Positions 1 to 7,375 of a stretch of 12,052 nt of DNA are shown here, piece by piece. A program made the position numbers and the translations under genes. Numbering within the stretch: the stretch's first letter is position 1; each line of letters begins with the position of its first letter. The stretch is from DATARH01 sp036268075. GTDB taxonomy: Bacteria; Pseudomonadota; Alphaproteobacteria; ATCC43930; CGMCC-115725. The stretch lies in contig DATAUV010000091.1 in the NCBI GenBank assembly GCA_036268075.1, forward strand, positions 1 to 12,052, read 5' to 3'. The notes below the pieces were generated by a model that saw nothing but the letters and a program-made list of their open reading frames with translations, ran no database searches and was not told the origin of the DNA.

Positions 1-2
1 CC

Positions 3-653
3 GATCTGCGCCAGGCCGAGGAGTGCGACCGGGTCGTGGCCGAGACGCGGGCGCGGTTCGGGGCGCTCGATATCCTCGTCAACAATGCGGGGCTCACCTT
101 CACCTATATCGACCCGCCCCGGTTCAGCCGCGGCACGGTGCTGCCGTTCTATACGGTCGGCGACGAGATCATCGACAACGTCATCACGACCAATTACCTG
201 GCCGCCGACCGGCTGTCGCGGCGGGTCGCGGCGGCGATGGTCGAGGCCGGGTGGGGCCGGATCGTCAATGTGACGACCAAGCTCGACACGATGAACCGCA
301 CCGGCACGCACCCTTACGGCGCGTCGAAGGCGGCGCTGGAGATGGCGACCGAGGTGTGGGCGAAGGACGTCGCGGGCACCGGCCTCACGATCAACATCGT
401 CAACCCCGGCGCCGGCGCCAACACACCCGGCATGGCCGACGAGGCGAAACTCGCCGCCGCGGAGGGCCGCTTTCCGCGCCTCGTCGAACCGGACGAGATG
501 GTCCCGCCGCTGATGTATGTCGTGTCGCGCGAGGCCGACGGGGTGAACGGCTATCGCTTCGACGCGAATGCGTGGGATGCGTCGCTGCCGGCCGGTGAGG
601 CGGCGAAGAAGGCGGGGCGGCCGGCGGGGTTTGTTTTGCACCCGCAAGAATAA
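3..653 (+). CDS. Short-chain dehydrogenase/reductase (SDR), 5'-truncated by window edge
   Basis: This is the C-terminal part of an NAD(P)-dependent short-chain dehydrogenase. The frame is open from the window edge. The GTG at 36 is unlikely to be the true start, because the Rossmann GxxxGxG motif that should lie about 75 residues before NNAG is missing and must sit upstream. Visible are NNAG (81-92) and the YxxxK active-site motif YGASK (315-329), followed by a substrate-loop region around NPGAGANTPGM. The residue 13 before the catalytic Tyr, normally Ser, is Thr (276-278), and no Ser is nearby. The segment between NNAG and the active site is slightly longer than in FabG-type enzymes (PPRFSRGTVLPFYTVG). 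The substrate cannot be read from sequence. The gene converges on sthA. Its last codon and TAA stop lie inside the inverted repeat at 648-722. SDR membership is secure; the specific function is unknown. Confidence 0.88.
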   Translation, partial: DLRQAEECDRVVAETRARFGALDILVNNAGLTFTYIDPPRFSRGTVLPFYTVGDEIIDNVITTNYLAADRLSRRVAAAMVEAGWGRIVNVTTKLDTMNRTGTHPYGASKAALEMATEVWAKDVAGTGLTINIVNPGAGANTPGMADEAKLAAAEGRFPRLVEPDEMVPPLMYVVSREADGVNGYRFDANAWDASLPAGEAAKKAGRPAGFVLHPQE

Positions 654-722
654 AGGAGCGCGGGCGTCTCGCCCGCAATCTACCAAGAAAGATGCGGGCG
701 GGACGCCCGCGGTCCTTTATTC
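648..722. repeat. Inverted repeat (REP-doublet-like) between convergent genes, possible bidirectional terminator
   Basis: Two 30-nt arms (648-677 and 693-722) are reverse complements at 28 of 30 positions, separated by a 15-nt loop. Each arm is also a small hairpin: GCGGGCG-TCT-CGCCCGC at 660-676 and GCGGGCG-GGA-CGCCCGC at 694-710. The outer tips read GAATAA on each strand, which is exactly the final Glu codon and stop codon of the SDR gene (+) and of sthA (-). From memory, the translated motif GARASRPQS...AGGTPAV resembles dispersed repeats seen in many GC-rich genomes, so a dispersed palindromic element is likely. The structure could stop transcription from both sides, but no long U-run follows. 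Confidence 0.8.
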
Positions 723-2249
723 CGCGGCGGCTTTTACGGGGTCGGCGACCGGTTCCAGGGCGGCGATGGGGTCCGCCACTTCGACGACCTCCTCCTCGGC
801 GCTGAGGCCGAGGCGGTTGATGCCGTCGAAGGCGGCGACCTTGTAGCACTCGGCGAGGGTCGGGTAGTTGAAGACCGTGTTGATGAAGTAGTCGATCTTG
901 CCGGAGAAGGCGAGCACCGCCTGGCCGATATGGATCAGCTCGCTGGCGCCCTCGCCGATGATGTGGACGCCGAGCAGCTTGCGGGTCTCCGCGTGGAAGA
1001 TCAGCTTCAAGAGGCCGGTCGTGTCGCCGCAGATCTGGCCGCGGGCGATCTCCTTGTACCGCGCCTTGCCGACCTCGTAGGCGACGCCGTCGCGGGTCAG
1101 CTCCTCCTCGGTCTTGCCGACCATCGAGATCTCGGGCACCGAATAGATGCCGTAGGGGAACAGCTCGGGGACGCTCGATGCCTTGACGCCAAAGGCGTGG
1201 CACACCGCGAGCCGGCCCTGCTCCATCGAGGTCGAGGCGAGGGCGGGAAAGCCGATCACGTCGCCGACGGCGTAGATGTTCGGCACCTCGGTCTGGAAAT
1301 GCGAGTTGACGACGAGGCGGCCGCGGCTGTCGGGCTTCACCCCGGCGGCGTGCAGGTTGAGCGCGCGGGTCGCGCCGGTGCGGCCGACCGAATAGAGCGC
1401 CTTTTCGGCGAGGATGGTCTTGCCGCTGTCGAGGTGCAGGCGCACCTGGCCGCCGCTCTCGCCCTCGACGCTTTCGAGGCTCTTGACGGTTTCGCCGAGG
1501 CGCAGCGTGACGCGGTTCTCGCGCAGATGATGGACCAGCGCGTCGCCGATCTCGTCGTCGATAAACGGCAACAGGCGGTGGCGCTGGTCGATCAGGGTCA
1601 CGCGGACCCCGAGCGCGGCGAGGATCGCGGCGTACTCGCAGCCGATGACCCCGGCGCCCACCACCGCGAGAGTGCGGGGAAGCTGATCGAGCTTGAGGAT
1701 GTCGTCGCTGGTGAAGATGCGCTTGCCGTCGAATTTGATGTGGCTGTCGCGCGTCGTCTCGGTGCCGCTGGCGATGACGATGGTCTTGGCGCAGACCGCG
1801 CGCGAGGTCGTGCCGTCGACGAAATCGAGCTTGACCTTGTTCGGCCCGCAGAACGAGGCGCTGGCCGAAATGAGCTCGACCCGGTTGCGCATGAGCTGGT
1901 GCCGGGTCACGTCGATGCCGTGATGGATGACCTGGTTGGTGCGGACCAGGAGGTCCTGCATCGTGATGTTCTGCTTGACCGTATAGGAGACGCCGTAGAA
2001 CTCGCGGCTGCGGTAACCGGAGAGCTCCAGCACCGACTCGCGCAGCGTCTTCGACGGGATCGTGCCGAGATTGACGCTGACGCCGCCGAGGACGGCGGTC
2101 TTCTCGATGATGGCGACCCTCTTGTCGAGCTTGGCGCCCTGGATCGCCGCGCGCTGGCCGGCCGGGCCGGACCCGATCACCAACAGGTCGTAGTCGAACT
2201 TGAGTATGGCCACGGTGCCCCGCCATCGCCGTTTTGCCGCGCGGATCAC
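717..2249 (-). CDS. sthA: Soluble pyridine nucleotide transhydrogenase (Si-specific NAD(P)+ transhydrogenase)
   Basis: This is a cytoplasmic FAD flavoprotein of the dihydrolipoamide dehydrogenase fold that transfers hydride between NADPH and NAD+ (EC 1.6.1.1). FAD-binding GSGPAG is at residues 26-31, the second nucleotide-binding GAGVIG is near 200, and the FAD motif YAVGDVIG lies further on, followed by the dimerisation domain. It carries the SthA signature GTIPSKTLRE. The two positions that hold the redox disulfide in lipoamide dehydrogenase and glutathione reductase are Ser58 and Thr63, which excludes those enzymes. Compared with E. coli SthA it has an acidic, Ala-rich C-terminal tail of about 30 residues after the usual end (NRLGL). 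The start is uncertain: GTG at 2249 has AGGA about 9 nt upstream, while GTG at 2213 would give a protein beginning VAILKFDYD, closer to the usual family N-terminus. The gene is divergent from the Mo-enzyme operon. Confidence 0.9.
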   Translation of the reverse strand: MIRAAKRRWRGTVAILKFDYDLLVIGSGPAGQRAAIQGAKLDKRVAIIEKTAVLGGVSVNLGTIPSKTLRESVLELSGYRSREFYGVSYTVKQNITMQDLLVRTNQVIHHGIDVTRHQLMRNRVELISASASFCGPNKVKLDFVDGTTSRAVCAKTIVIASGTETTRDSHIKFDGKRIFTSDDILKLDQLPRTLAVVGAGVIGCEYAAILAALGVRVTLIDQRHRLLPFIDDEIGDALVHHLRENRVTLRLGETVKSLESVEGESGGQVRLHLDSGKTILAEKALYSVGRTGATRALNLHAAGVKPDSRGRLVVNSHFQTEVPNIYAVGDVIGFPALASTSMEQGRLAVCHAFGVKASSVPELFPYGIYSVPEISMVGKTEEELTRDGVAYEVGKARYKEIARGQICGDTTGLLKLIFHAETRKLLGVHIIGEGASELIHIGQAVLAFSGKIDYFINTVFNYPTLAECYKVAAFDGINRLGLSAEEEVVEVADPIAALEPVADPVKAAAE

Positions 2250-2343
2250 GCAGCATCATCCTAAGCAATGACGCGACAGGGTTAAAGTCGCGTTACGCCG
2301 CCGCCGTTTTGGGGATCGGCCCCTCTGAATTGCACCGCATAAT

Positions 2344-2373
2344 ATTGTAAAATTGGCTGAAAATACAGCCCAA
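2344..2373 (-). promoter_or_regulatory. Possible sigma-70-type promoter for sthA
   Basis: Read on the minus strand, TTGGGC (2368-2373) and TACAAT (2344-2349) are separated by 18 nt within a locally AT-rich stretch. The -10 matches consensus at 5 of 6 positions; the -35 matches at only 3 of 6. It lies about 95 nt upstream of the sthA GTG at 2249. I saw no equally good promoter for the plus-strand operon in this spacer. Confidence 0.3.
2353..2373. promoter_or_regulatory. Short palindrome in the divergent spacer, operator candidate
   Basis: GGCTG (2355-2359) and CAGCC (2366-2370) form a 5-bp inverted repeat with a 6-nt AT-only spacer. TT on the left and CAA on the right extend it if a one-base bulge is allowed. 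It lies between the two divergent genes and overlaps the candidate sthA promoter, so it could bind a regulator. Arms this short also occur by chance. Confidence 0.2.
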
Positions 2374-2443
2374 AATCCCATTTACACGAGCGTTTTTGCC
2401 GCTCCATGGTGCGGTCTTAGGGGCGCGAGAGGTACAACAAGAA

Positions 2444-5311
2444 ATGATGTGGCGTGAACGCTGGCGGGACTATTGGTCGCCGCGAGAGGCGATCGATCCG
2501 TCGCCGGCGGTGTCGGACGAGGTCAAGTACACCACCTGCTATATGTGCGCCTGCCGCTGCGGGATCAAAGTCCACCTGAAGGACGGCGGCATCCGCTATA
2601 TCGAGGGCAACCCCAGGCACCCGGTCAACAAGGGCGTGATCTGCGCCAAGGGCGCCGCCGGGATCATGCAGCAGGCCTCGCCGGCCAAGCTCAGAAAGCC
2701 GCTGATGCGGGTCGGCGAGCGCGGGTCGGGCGAGTTCCGCGAGATCGAATGGGACGAGGCGCTGGCGACCGCCGAGGGGTGGCTGCGGCATATCCGCGAG
2801 ACCGACCCGAAAAAGCTCGCCTTTTTCACCGGGCGCGACCAGAGCCAGTCGCTGACCGGGTTTTGGGCGACGCAATACGGTACGCCGAATTTCGCCGCGC
2901 ATGGCGGGTTCTGCTCGGTCAACATGGCCGCCGCCGGCATGTACACGATGGGCGGCAGCTTTTGGGAATTCGGCGAGCCGGATTGGGAGCGCACCAAGCT
3001 GTTCCTGATGTTCGGGGTCGCCGAGGACCACGATTCGAACCCGATCAAGACGGCGCTCTCGGCCCTGCGGGCGCGCGGGGCCAAGTTCGTGTCGGTCAAC
3101 CCGGTGCGGACCGGGTATTCGGCGATCGCCGACGAATGGGTCGGGATCAGGCCGGGCACCGACGGGCTGCTGGTGCTGTCGCTGATCCACGAATTGCTCA
3201 AGGCCGACAAGGTCGATCTCGAATATCTCGGCCATTACACCAATGCGGCGTGGCTGGTGATCCAGGCGCCGGGCGAGGCGCGGGACGGGCTCTTCGCGCG
3301 CAACGCCGACGGGCATCCGCTGGTGCTGTCGGCGGCGGGCGGGGTCGCCGACGCGATGGAGCCGGGCGGGTCGGTGCGAATCGTCGGCGAGACGATTTTG
3401 CCCGACGGACGGCGCGCGGTGCCGGTGTTCCAACTGATCGCCGAGCGCTATCTCGACCCGCAATACGCGCCGGAGAATGTCGCCGAGAGGTGCGGGGTGC
3501 CGGTGGAGACGATCCGGCGGCTCGCGGCGGAAATCGCCGAGGTCGCGTTCTCGCAGGTCATCGAGATCGCGCAGCCGTGGACCGACTGGGCCGGGCGGCG
3601 GCACGAGACGATGCGCGGGCGGCCGGTCTCGGTTCATGCGATGCGCGGGATTTCGGCGCATTCGAACGGGTTCCACACCTGCCGCGCGCTGCATTTGTTG
3701 CAGATACTGCTGGGCACGATCGATGTGCCGGGCGGCTGGCGCTACAAGTCGCCGCACCCGAAGCCCTGTCCGCCGGGGCCGAAACCGGCCGGGCGGCCGA
3801 GCCAGGTGACGCCGGGCAAGCCGATGGGCGGGCCGCCGCTCGGCTATCCGATGGGGCCGGAGGATTTGATCCTCGACGACGACGGCGGGCCGGCGCGGAT
3901 CGACAAGGCGTTTTCCTGGGACGCGCCGCTCGCCAATCACGGCCTGATGCAGATGCTGATCCGCAATTGCTGGGCCGCCGACCCGTACCCGATCGACGTC
4001 CTGTTCATGTACATGGCCAACATGGCCTGGAACTCCTCGATGAATACCGTCGAGACGATCCGCATGCTGACCGACAAGGACCCGGCGACCGGCGAGTACA
4101 AAATCCCCAAGATCATCTATTCCGACGCTTATTACTCCGAGATGGTCGGGTATGCCGACCTGATCCTGCCCGACACGACCTATCTCGAACGATGGGACTG
4201 CATCTCGCTGCTCGACCGGCCGATCGGTGGGGTCGACGGGCCGGGGGATGCGATCCGCCAGCCGGTCCTGGTGCCCGACCGCGACGTGCGGCCGTTTCAG
4301 GACGTGCTGATCGAGCTCGGCGTGCGGCTGGGCCTGCCGGCGTTTTGCAACGCCGAGGGCGGGCCGCGCTTTCCGGCCGGGTACAAGGACTACATCGCCC
4401 TGCACGAGCGGGCGCCGGGGGTCGGGCCGCTCGCCGGGTGGCGCGGCGAGAGCGGGACCGATGCCGGGCGGGGGGCGCCGAACCCGTCGCAGCTCGACCG
4501 CTATGTCGCCAATGGCTGCTTCTGGAAATACGAGCTGCCGCCCGAGCAGCTTTATTACAAGCATGCCAACAAGGACTATCTCGAAACCGCGATGAAGATG
4601 GGGTTCATCGGCAACGCGGACCCGATCATCCTCCAGCTTTACGTCGAGCCCTTGCAGCGGTTCCGGCTGGCGGCGCAGGGGCACGGCGCGGTGGTGCCGC
4701 CGCCCGAGGCCGCCAGGCGCATCGAGACCTATTTCGACCCGCTGCCGTTCTGGTACGAGCCGTTCGAGGAGGCGCGCGTCGACCTCGCGCAGTTTCCGCT
4801 CCACGCGATCACCCAGCGGCCGATGCAGATGTACCATTCGTGGCACTCGCAGAACGCCTGGCTGCGGCAGATACTGGGGCACAACCGCCTCTTCATGGCG
4901 CACACGATGGGCCGGGCGCTGGGCCTGAAAGACGACGATTGGGTGCGGGTGTCGAGCCATGCCGGGTCGATCCGCGGCCAGGTCAAGCTGATGGATGGGG
5001 TCAACCCGAACACGGTGTGGACCTGGAACGCGATCGGCAAGAAGAGCGGCGCCTGGAACCTCGCCGAGGACGCGCCGGAGTTCAAGAAAGGGTTCCTGCT
5101 CAACCATTTGATCACCGATTTGCTGCCCGGCGGCGACCTCGCCAATGCCGATCCGGTGACCGGACAGGCGGCCTGGTACGATCTGCGGGTGCGGGTCGAG
5201 AAGGCGCCGGCGGCCGAGGCGGGCACGACCGCGCCGGAATTTGTGCCGATGCGGCACCCGCCGCGGATGGAGCCGTTGCCCGAGATTTTGCGCTACGGAG
5301 AGCGGCGATGA
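2444..5311 (+). CDS. soeA: Molybdopterin oxidoreductase catalytic subunit, probable sulfite dehydrogenase SoeA
   Basis: This 955-residue subunit belongs to the DMSO reductase family, with Mo-bis-MGD and one [4Fe-4S] cluster. The N-terminal cluster ligands are C32, C35, C39 and C67 (TTCYMCACRCG...GVICAKG). HGGFCSVN contains the probable Mo ligand C157. A Pro-rich segment sits around 435-470, and the C-terminal molybdopterin-binding domain spans roughly 785-915. There is no twin-arginine signal, so the enzyme should face the cytoplasm, unlike periplasmic PsrA, TtrA or DmsA types. The lack of a Tat signal, the length near that known for SoeA, the gene order and the FeS/DmsC-like partners fit SoeABC, which oxidises sulfite to sulfate and reduces quinone. 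The substrate is inferred from homology only. The start is the ATG at 2444, with GAGAGG 11 nt upstream; an ATG also follows at 2447, and the upstream TTG at 2396 is unlikely. The stop overlaps the next start (ATGA). Confidence 0.85.
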   Translation: MMWRERWRDYWSPREAIDPSPAVSDEVKYTTCYMCACRCGIKVHLKDGGIRYIEGNPRHPVNKGVICAKGAAGIMQQASPAKLRKPLMRVGERGSGEFREIEWDEALATAEGWLRHIRETDPKKLAFFTGRDQSQSLTGFWATQYGTPNFAAHGGFCSVNMAAAGMYTMGGSFWEFGEPDWERTKLFLMFGVAEDHDSNPIKTALSALRARGAKFVSVNPVRTGYSAIADEWVGIRPGTDGLLVLSLIHELLKADKVDLEYLGHYTNAAWLVIQAPGEARDGLFARNADGHPLVLSAAGGVADAMEPGGSVRIVGETILPDGRRAVPVFQLIAERYLDPQYAPENVAERCGVPVETIRRLAAEIAEVAFSQVIEIAQPWTDWAGRRHETMRGRPVSVHAMRGISAHSNGFHTCRALHLLQILLGTIDVPGGWRYKSPHPKPCPPGPKPAGRPSQVTPGKPMGGPPLGYPMGPEDLILDDDGGPARIDKAFSWDAPLANHGLMQMLIRNCWAADPYPIDVLFMYMANMAWNSSMNTVETIRMLTDKDPATGEYKIPKIIYSDAYYSEMVGYADLILPDTTYLERWDCISLLDRPIGGVDGPGDAIRQPVLVPDRDVRPFQDVLIELGVRLGLPAFCNAEGGPRFPAGYKDYIALHERAPGVGPLAGWRGESGTDAGRGAPNPSQLDRYVANGCFWKYELPPEQLYYKHANKDYLETAMKMGFIGNADPIILQLYVEPLQRFRLAAQGHGAVVPPPEAARRIETYFDPLPFWYEPFEEARVDLAQFPLHAITQRPMQMYHSWHSQNAWLRQILGHNRLFMAHTMGRALGLKDDDWVRVSSHAGSIRGQVKLMDGVNPNTVWTWNAIGKKSGAWNLAEDAPEFKKGFLLNHLITDLLPGGDLANADPVTGQAAWYDLRVRVEKAPAAEAGTTAPEFVPMRHPPRMEPLPEILRYGERR

Positions 5312-6045
5312 CCGATCTTCCCGCGCCGGTCCCGGGGCAGAAAAAGCTCGGCCTCGTCATCGACCTCGACATCTGCGTCGGCTGCCACGCCTGCGCGAGC
5401 GCCTGCAAGGAATGGAACAGCGGCGGGCACATGGCGCCGCTGACCGATTTCTCCCCCTATGGCGGTGACCCCTCGGGGGTGTGGTTCAACCGCATCCATT
5501 CGTTCGAGGAAGGCGACGGCGACGGCGCGCGCACCGTGCATTTCCCGCGCTCGTGCCTTCATTGCGACGAGCCGGCCTGCGTCACGGTCTGTCCGACGGG
5601 CGCTTCGTACAAGCGGGCCGAGGACGGGATCGTCCTCGTCAACGAGGACATCTGCATCGGCTGCAAGCTGTGCTCGTGGGCCTGCCCCTACGGCGCGCGC
5701 GAGTTCGACGAGGATGTCGGAGTGATGAAGAAATGCACCCTGTGCATCGACCGCATCTATAACGAGAACCTGGCCGAGGAAGAGCGGGTGCCGGCCTGCG
5801 TCATGGTGTGCCCGACCAAGGCCCGGCATTACGGCGACCTCGGCGACCCGAACTCGGCCGTGTCGGAGATGGTCGCGCGGCGCGGCGGGGTCGATTTGAT
5901 GCCCGAGCTGGGATACCGGCCGGTCAACAAATACCTGCCGCCCCGACGCGACCGGATGGCGCCGCTCGCGCCGATCGCGTTGCCGGACGACGCGGAGGGC
6001 GGCAACCGGCTCTTGCGCTGGATCGACAAGGTGCTGTCGCGATGA
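5308..6045 (+). CDS. soeB: 4Fe-4S ferredoxin-type electron-transfer subunit, probable SoeB
   Basis: This 245-residue DmsB/NrfC-like subunit carries four [4Fe-4S] clusters and passes electrons from the Mo subunit to the membrane anchor. Sixteen Cys ligands are visible in four groups: C23/C26/C29/C33, C83/C86/C91/C95, C116/C119/C122/C126 and C143/C146/C164/C168. The usual CP ending follows three of the groups. No signal peptide is present, which agrees with a cytoplasmic complex. The ATG overlaps the soeA stop as ATGA, so translation is probably coupled, and GGAGAG at 5297-5302 provides a ribosome-binding site. Its own stop also overlaps an ATG (6042). This second ATGA does not lead directly into soeC but into a repeat-derived frame. 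Confidence 0.87.
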   Translation: MTDLPAPVPGQKKLGLVIDLDICVGCHACASACKEWNSGGHMAPLTDFSPYGGDPSGVWFNRIHSFEEGDGDGARTVHFPRSCLHCDEPACVTVCPTGASYKRAEDGIVLVNEDICIGCKLCSWACPYGAREFDEDVGVMKKCTLCIDRIYNENLAEEERVPACVMVCPTKARHYGDLGDPNSAVSEMVARRGGVDLMPELGYRPVNKYLPPRRDRMAPLAPIALPDDAEGGNRLLRWIDKVLSR

Positions 6046-6224
6046 GCGCTCCGACGCAAATCCCCTCGCCCGCATTGCGGGAGAGGGTGGCCGAAGGCCG
6101 GGTGAGGGCCGCGCGCAGCGCGGTGGCGGGGAGTGGGTGCTTTGCGCCGCCCTCACCCTCCCATCGCTCCGCGACGGGCCCCTCCCTCTCCCGCAATGCG
6201 GGCGAGGGGTATGTGTTCCGATGA
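6042..6224 (+). other. Repeat-derived 60-codon open frame bridging soeB and soeC
   Basis: An open frame starts with ATG overlapping the soeB stop (ATGA at 6042-6045) and ends with a TGA that overlaps the soeC start (ATGA at 6221-6224). Apart from the first six or so codons and the last few, it consists entirely of the repeat at 6062-6209. I doubt the peptide has a function, as its composition is that of the repeat read in one frame. The two overlaps could keep ribosomes moving from soeB to soeC. The first codons (MSAPTQ) may be left from an original soeC start, but this is inference. Confidence 0.4.
6062..6209. repeat. 148-bp dispersed palindromic repeat with perfect 26-bp terminal inverted repeats
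   Basis: The ends at 6062-6087 and 6184-6209 are exact 26-bp reverse complements (CCCCTCGCCCGCATTGCGGG...). Further in, CGGGTGAGGGC (near 6099-6109) pairs almost fully with GCCCTCACCCT (near 6149-6159). Each tip also holds a small palindrome, CCGCAATGCGG or its complement. The translated tracts SPALRERVAEGRVR and PSLSRNAGEG are, from memory, common in spurious ORFs of alpha- and gammaproteobacteria, pointing to a widespread MITE/REP-like family. No transposase and no clear target-site duplication are visible. The right tip supplies GAGGGG (6204-6209) upstream of soeC. Confidence 0.85.
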
Positions 6225-7165
6225 ATCCGACCCTCTCGATCGTCTTCTTCACCACCTCGTCCGGCGCCGGGTTCGGGCTGATGATGCTGGTCGGGCTCGG
6301 CGTGCCGCTGGGGCTGTTGCCGGCGAACCCCTGGTTCGGGGTGACGGCGCTTGTCGTCGCCGGGGTGCTTGCGGTGAGCGGGCTCGTCTCGTCGACCCTG
6401 CACCTCACCCATCCCGAGCGGGCGTGGCGGGCGTTTTCGCAATGGCGGTCGTCGTGGCTGTCGCGCGAGGGGGTGCTGGCGGTGCTGAGCTTCGTCCCGG
6501 CGGCGATCTTTGCCTTTTGCTGGGTGGTGCTCGGCGATGTGTGGGGGTTCGCCGGCCTCTGCGGGATACTCGCGGCGGCGGGATCGGTGGCGACGCTTTA
6601 TTGCACCGGGATGATCTACGCGTCGCTGAAGCCGATCCGGCAATGGCACAATGGCTGGGTCGTGCCGAATTACTTCGCGCTGGGGCTGATGAGCGGCCTG
6701 GTGCTGCTCGATTTCGTCGAGCGGTTCTGGGTGGCGCGGCCGATCGGGACGGCGGTGCTGACCATCGTGGCGATCATCGCGGCGTGGCGGCTCAAGGAGC
6801 GGTACTGGCGCTTTATCGACCTGAGCGCGGCGCCGTCGACGGTCGCCAGCGCGACCGGGCTCGGCCGGCGCGGCGCGGTGCGGATGCTGGAGCCGCCGCA
6901 CACGGAAGAGAACTACCTGTTGAAGGAGATGGGCTTCCGCGTCGCCCGCACGCATGCGGCGCGGCTGCGGCTGATTGCGCGGCTGGCGGCGTTTCTGGCC
7001 CCGGCGCTCTTGACGCTCGTTGCGCTGATCTGGAGCGGGATCGGCATCGTCGCGGCGTTTCTCGCCGTCCTCGCCGCTGGGCTGGGGCTCATCATCGAAC
7101 GCTGGCTGTTTTTTGCCGAGGCGCGTCACACGGTGACACTCTATTACGGTGCGGAAACCGTCTAG
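6221..7165 (+). CDS. soeC: DmsC/NrfD-type membrane anchor, probable SoeC
   Basis: This 314-residue integral membrane protein should hold the SoeAB-like dimer on the cytoplasmic face of the inner membrane and pass electrons to quinone. About eight hydrophobic segments are visible, near residues 12-33, 41-60, 83-104, 108-130, 146-162, 167-184, 244-264 and 265-290. The motif HLTHPERAWRAFSQWRSSW, between the second and third, is typical of the DmsC family. A polar loop (about 185-240) precedes the last pair. The ATG at 6221 was chosen because hydrophobic family sequence (NPTLSIVFFTTSSGAGFG) begins there. An upstream in-frame GTG at 6137 would only add translated repeat. The ribosome-binding site GAGGGG (6204-6209) is the edge of the upstream repeat, 11 nt from the ATG. 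Confidence 0.85.
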   Translation: MNPTLSIVFFTTSSGAGFGLMMLVGLGVPLGLLPANPWFGVTALVVAGVLAVSGLVSSTLHLTHPERAWRAFSQWRSSWLSREGVLAVLSFVPAAIFAFCWVVLGDVWGFAGLCGILAAAGSVATLYCTGMIYASLKPIRQWHNGWVVPNYFALGLMSGLVLLDFVERFWVARPIGTAVLTIVAIIAAWRLKERYWRFIDLSAAPSTVASATGLGRRGAVRMLEPPHTEENYLLKEMGFRVARTHAARLRLIARLAAFLAPALLTLVALIWSGIGIVAAFLAVLAAGLGLIIERWLFFAEARHTVTLYYGAETV

Positions 7166-7244
7166 GCCGTGGTGTAGTTGCCGCGGCAGGTCGACGCCGC
7201 ATTCGCACCCGAGGCGGTAGCTCCGCTGAACCTCGCTTGTCTTC

Positions 7245-7264
7245 AAAGCGGATTTTTCGCTTTT
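7245..7264 (+). terminator. Weak terminator candidate after soeC
   Basis: AAAGCG (7245-7250) pairs with CGCTTT (7258-7263) around a 7-nt loop, and the right arm ends in TTTT. The stem is short and AT-rich at its base, and it lies 80 nt after the soeC stop. The rest of the spacer (7166-7375) holds the gloA ribosome-binding site and nothing else I can support. Confidence 0.25.
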
Positions 7265-7375
7265 GCGGTATCAGCCGATTTGGGTAATCCTGGCGGCCAC
7301 TCTGACCACCCCTGCCACCACGCCTCGACCCGCTTGCCCTTGTGCCAGGAACACGCTGACCGGAGGACGCTCCCC

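Noticed and set aside
2417..5257. A 946-codon open frame antisense to soeA
   Set aside because: Its protein is an Arg/His/Pro-rich string with no family features, and it mirrors a clearly real gene. High third-position GC keeps the antisense frame open.
6137..6220. Upstream in-frame GTG start for soeC adding 28 residues
   Set aside because: The added residues are translated repeat, while family sequence and a ribosome-binding site support the ATG at 6221.
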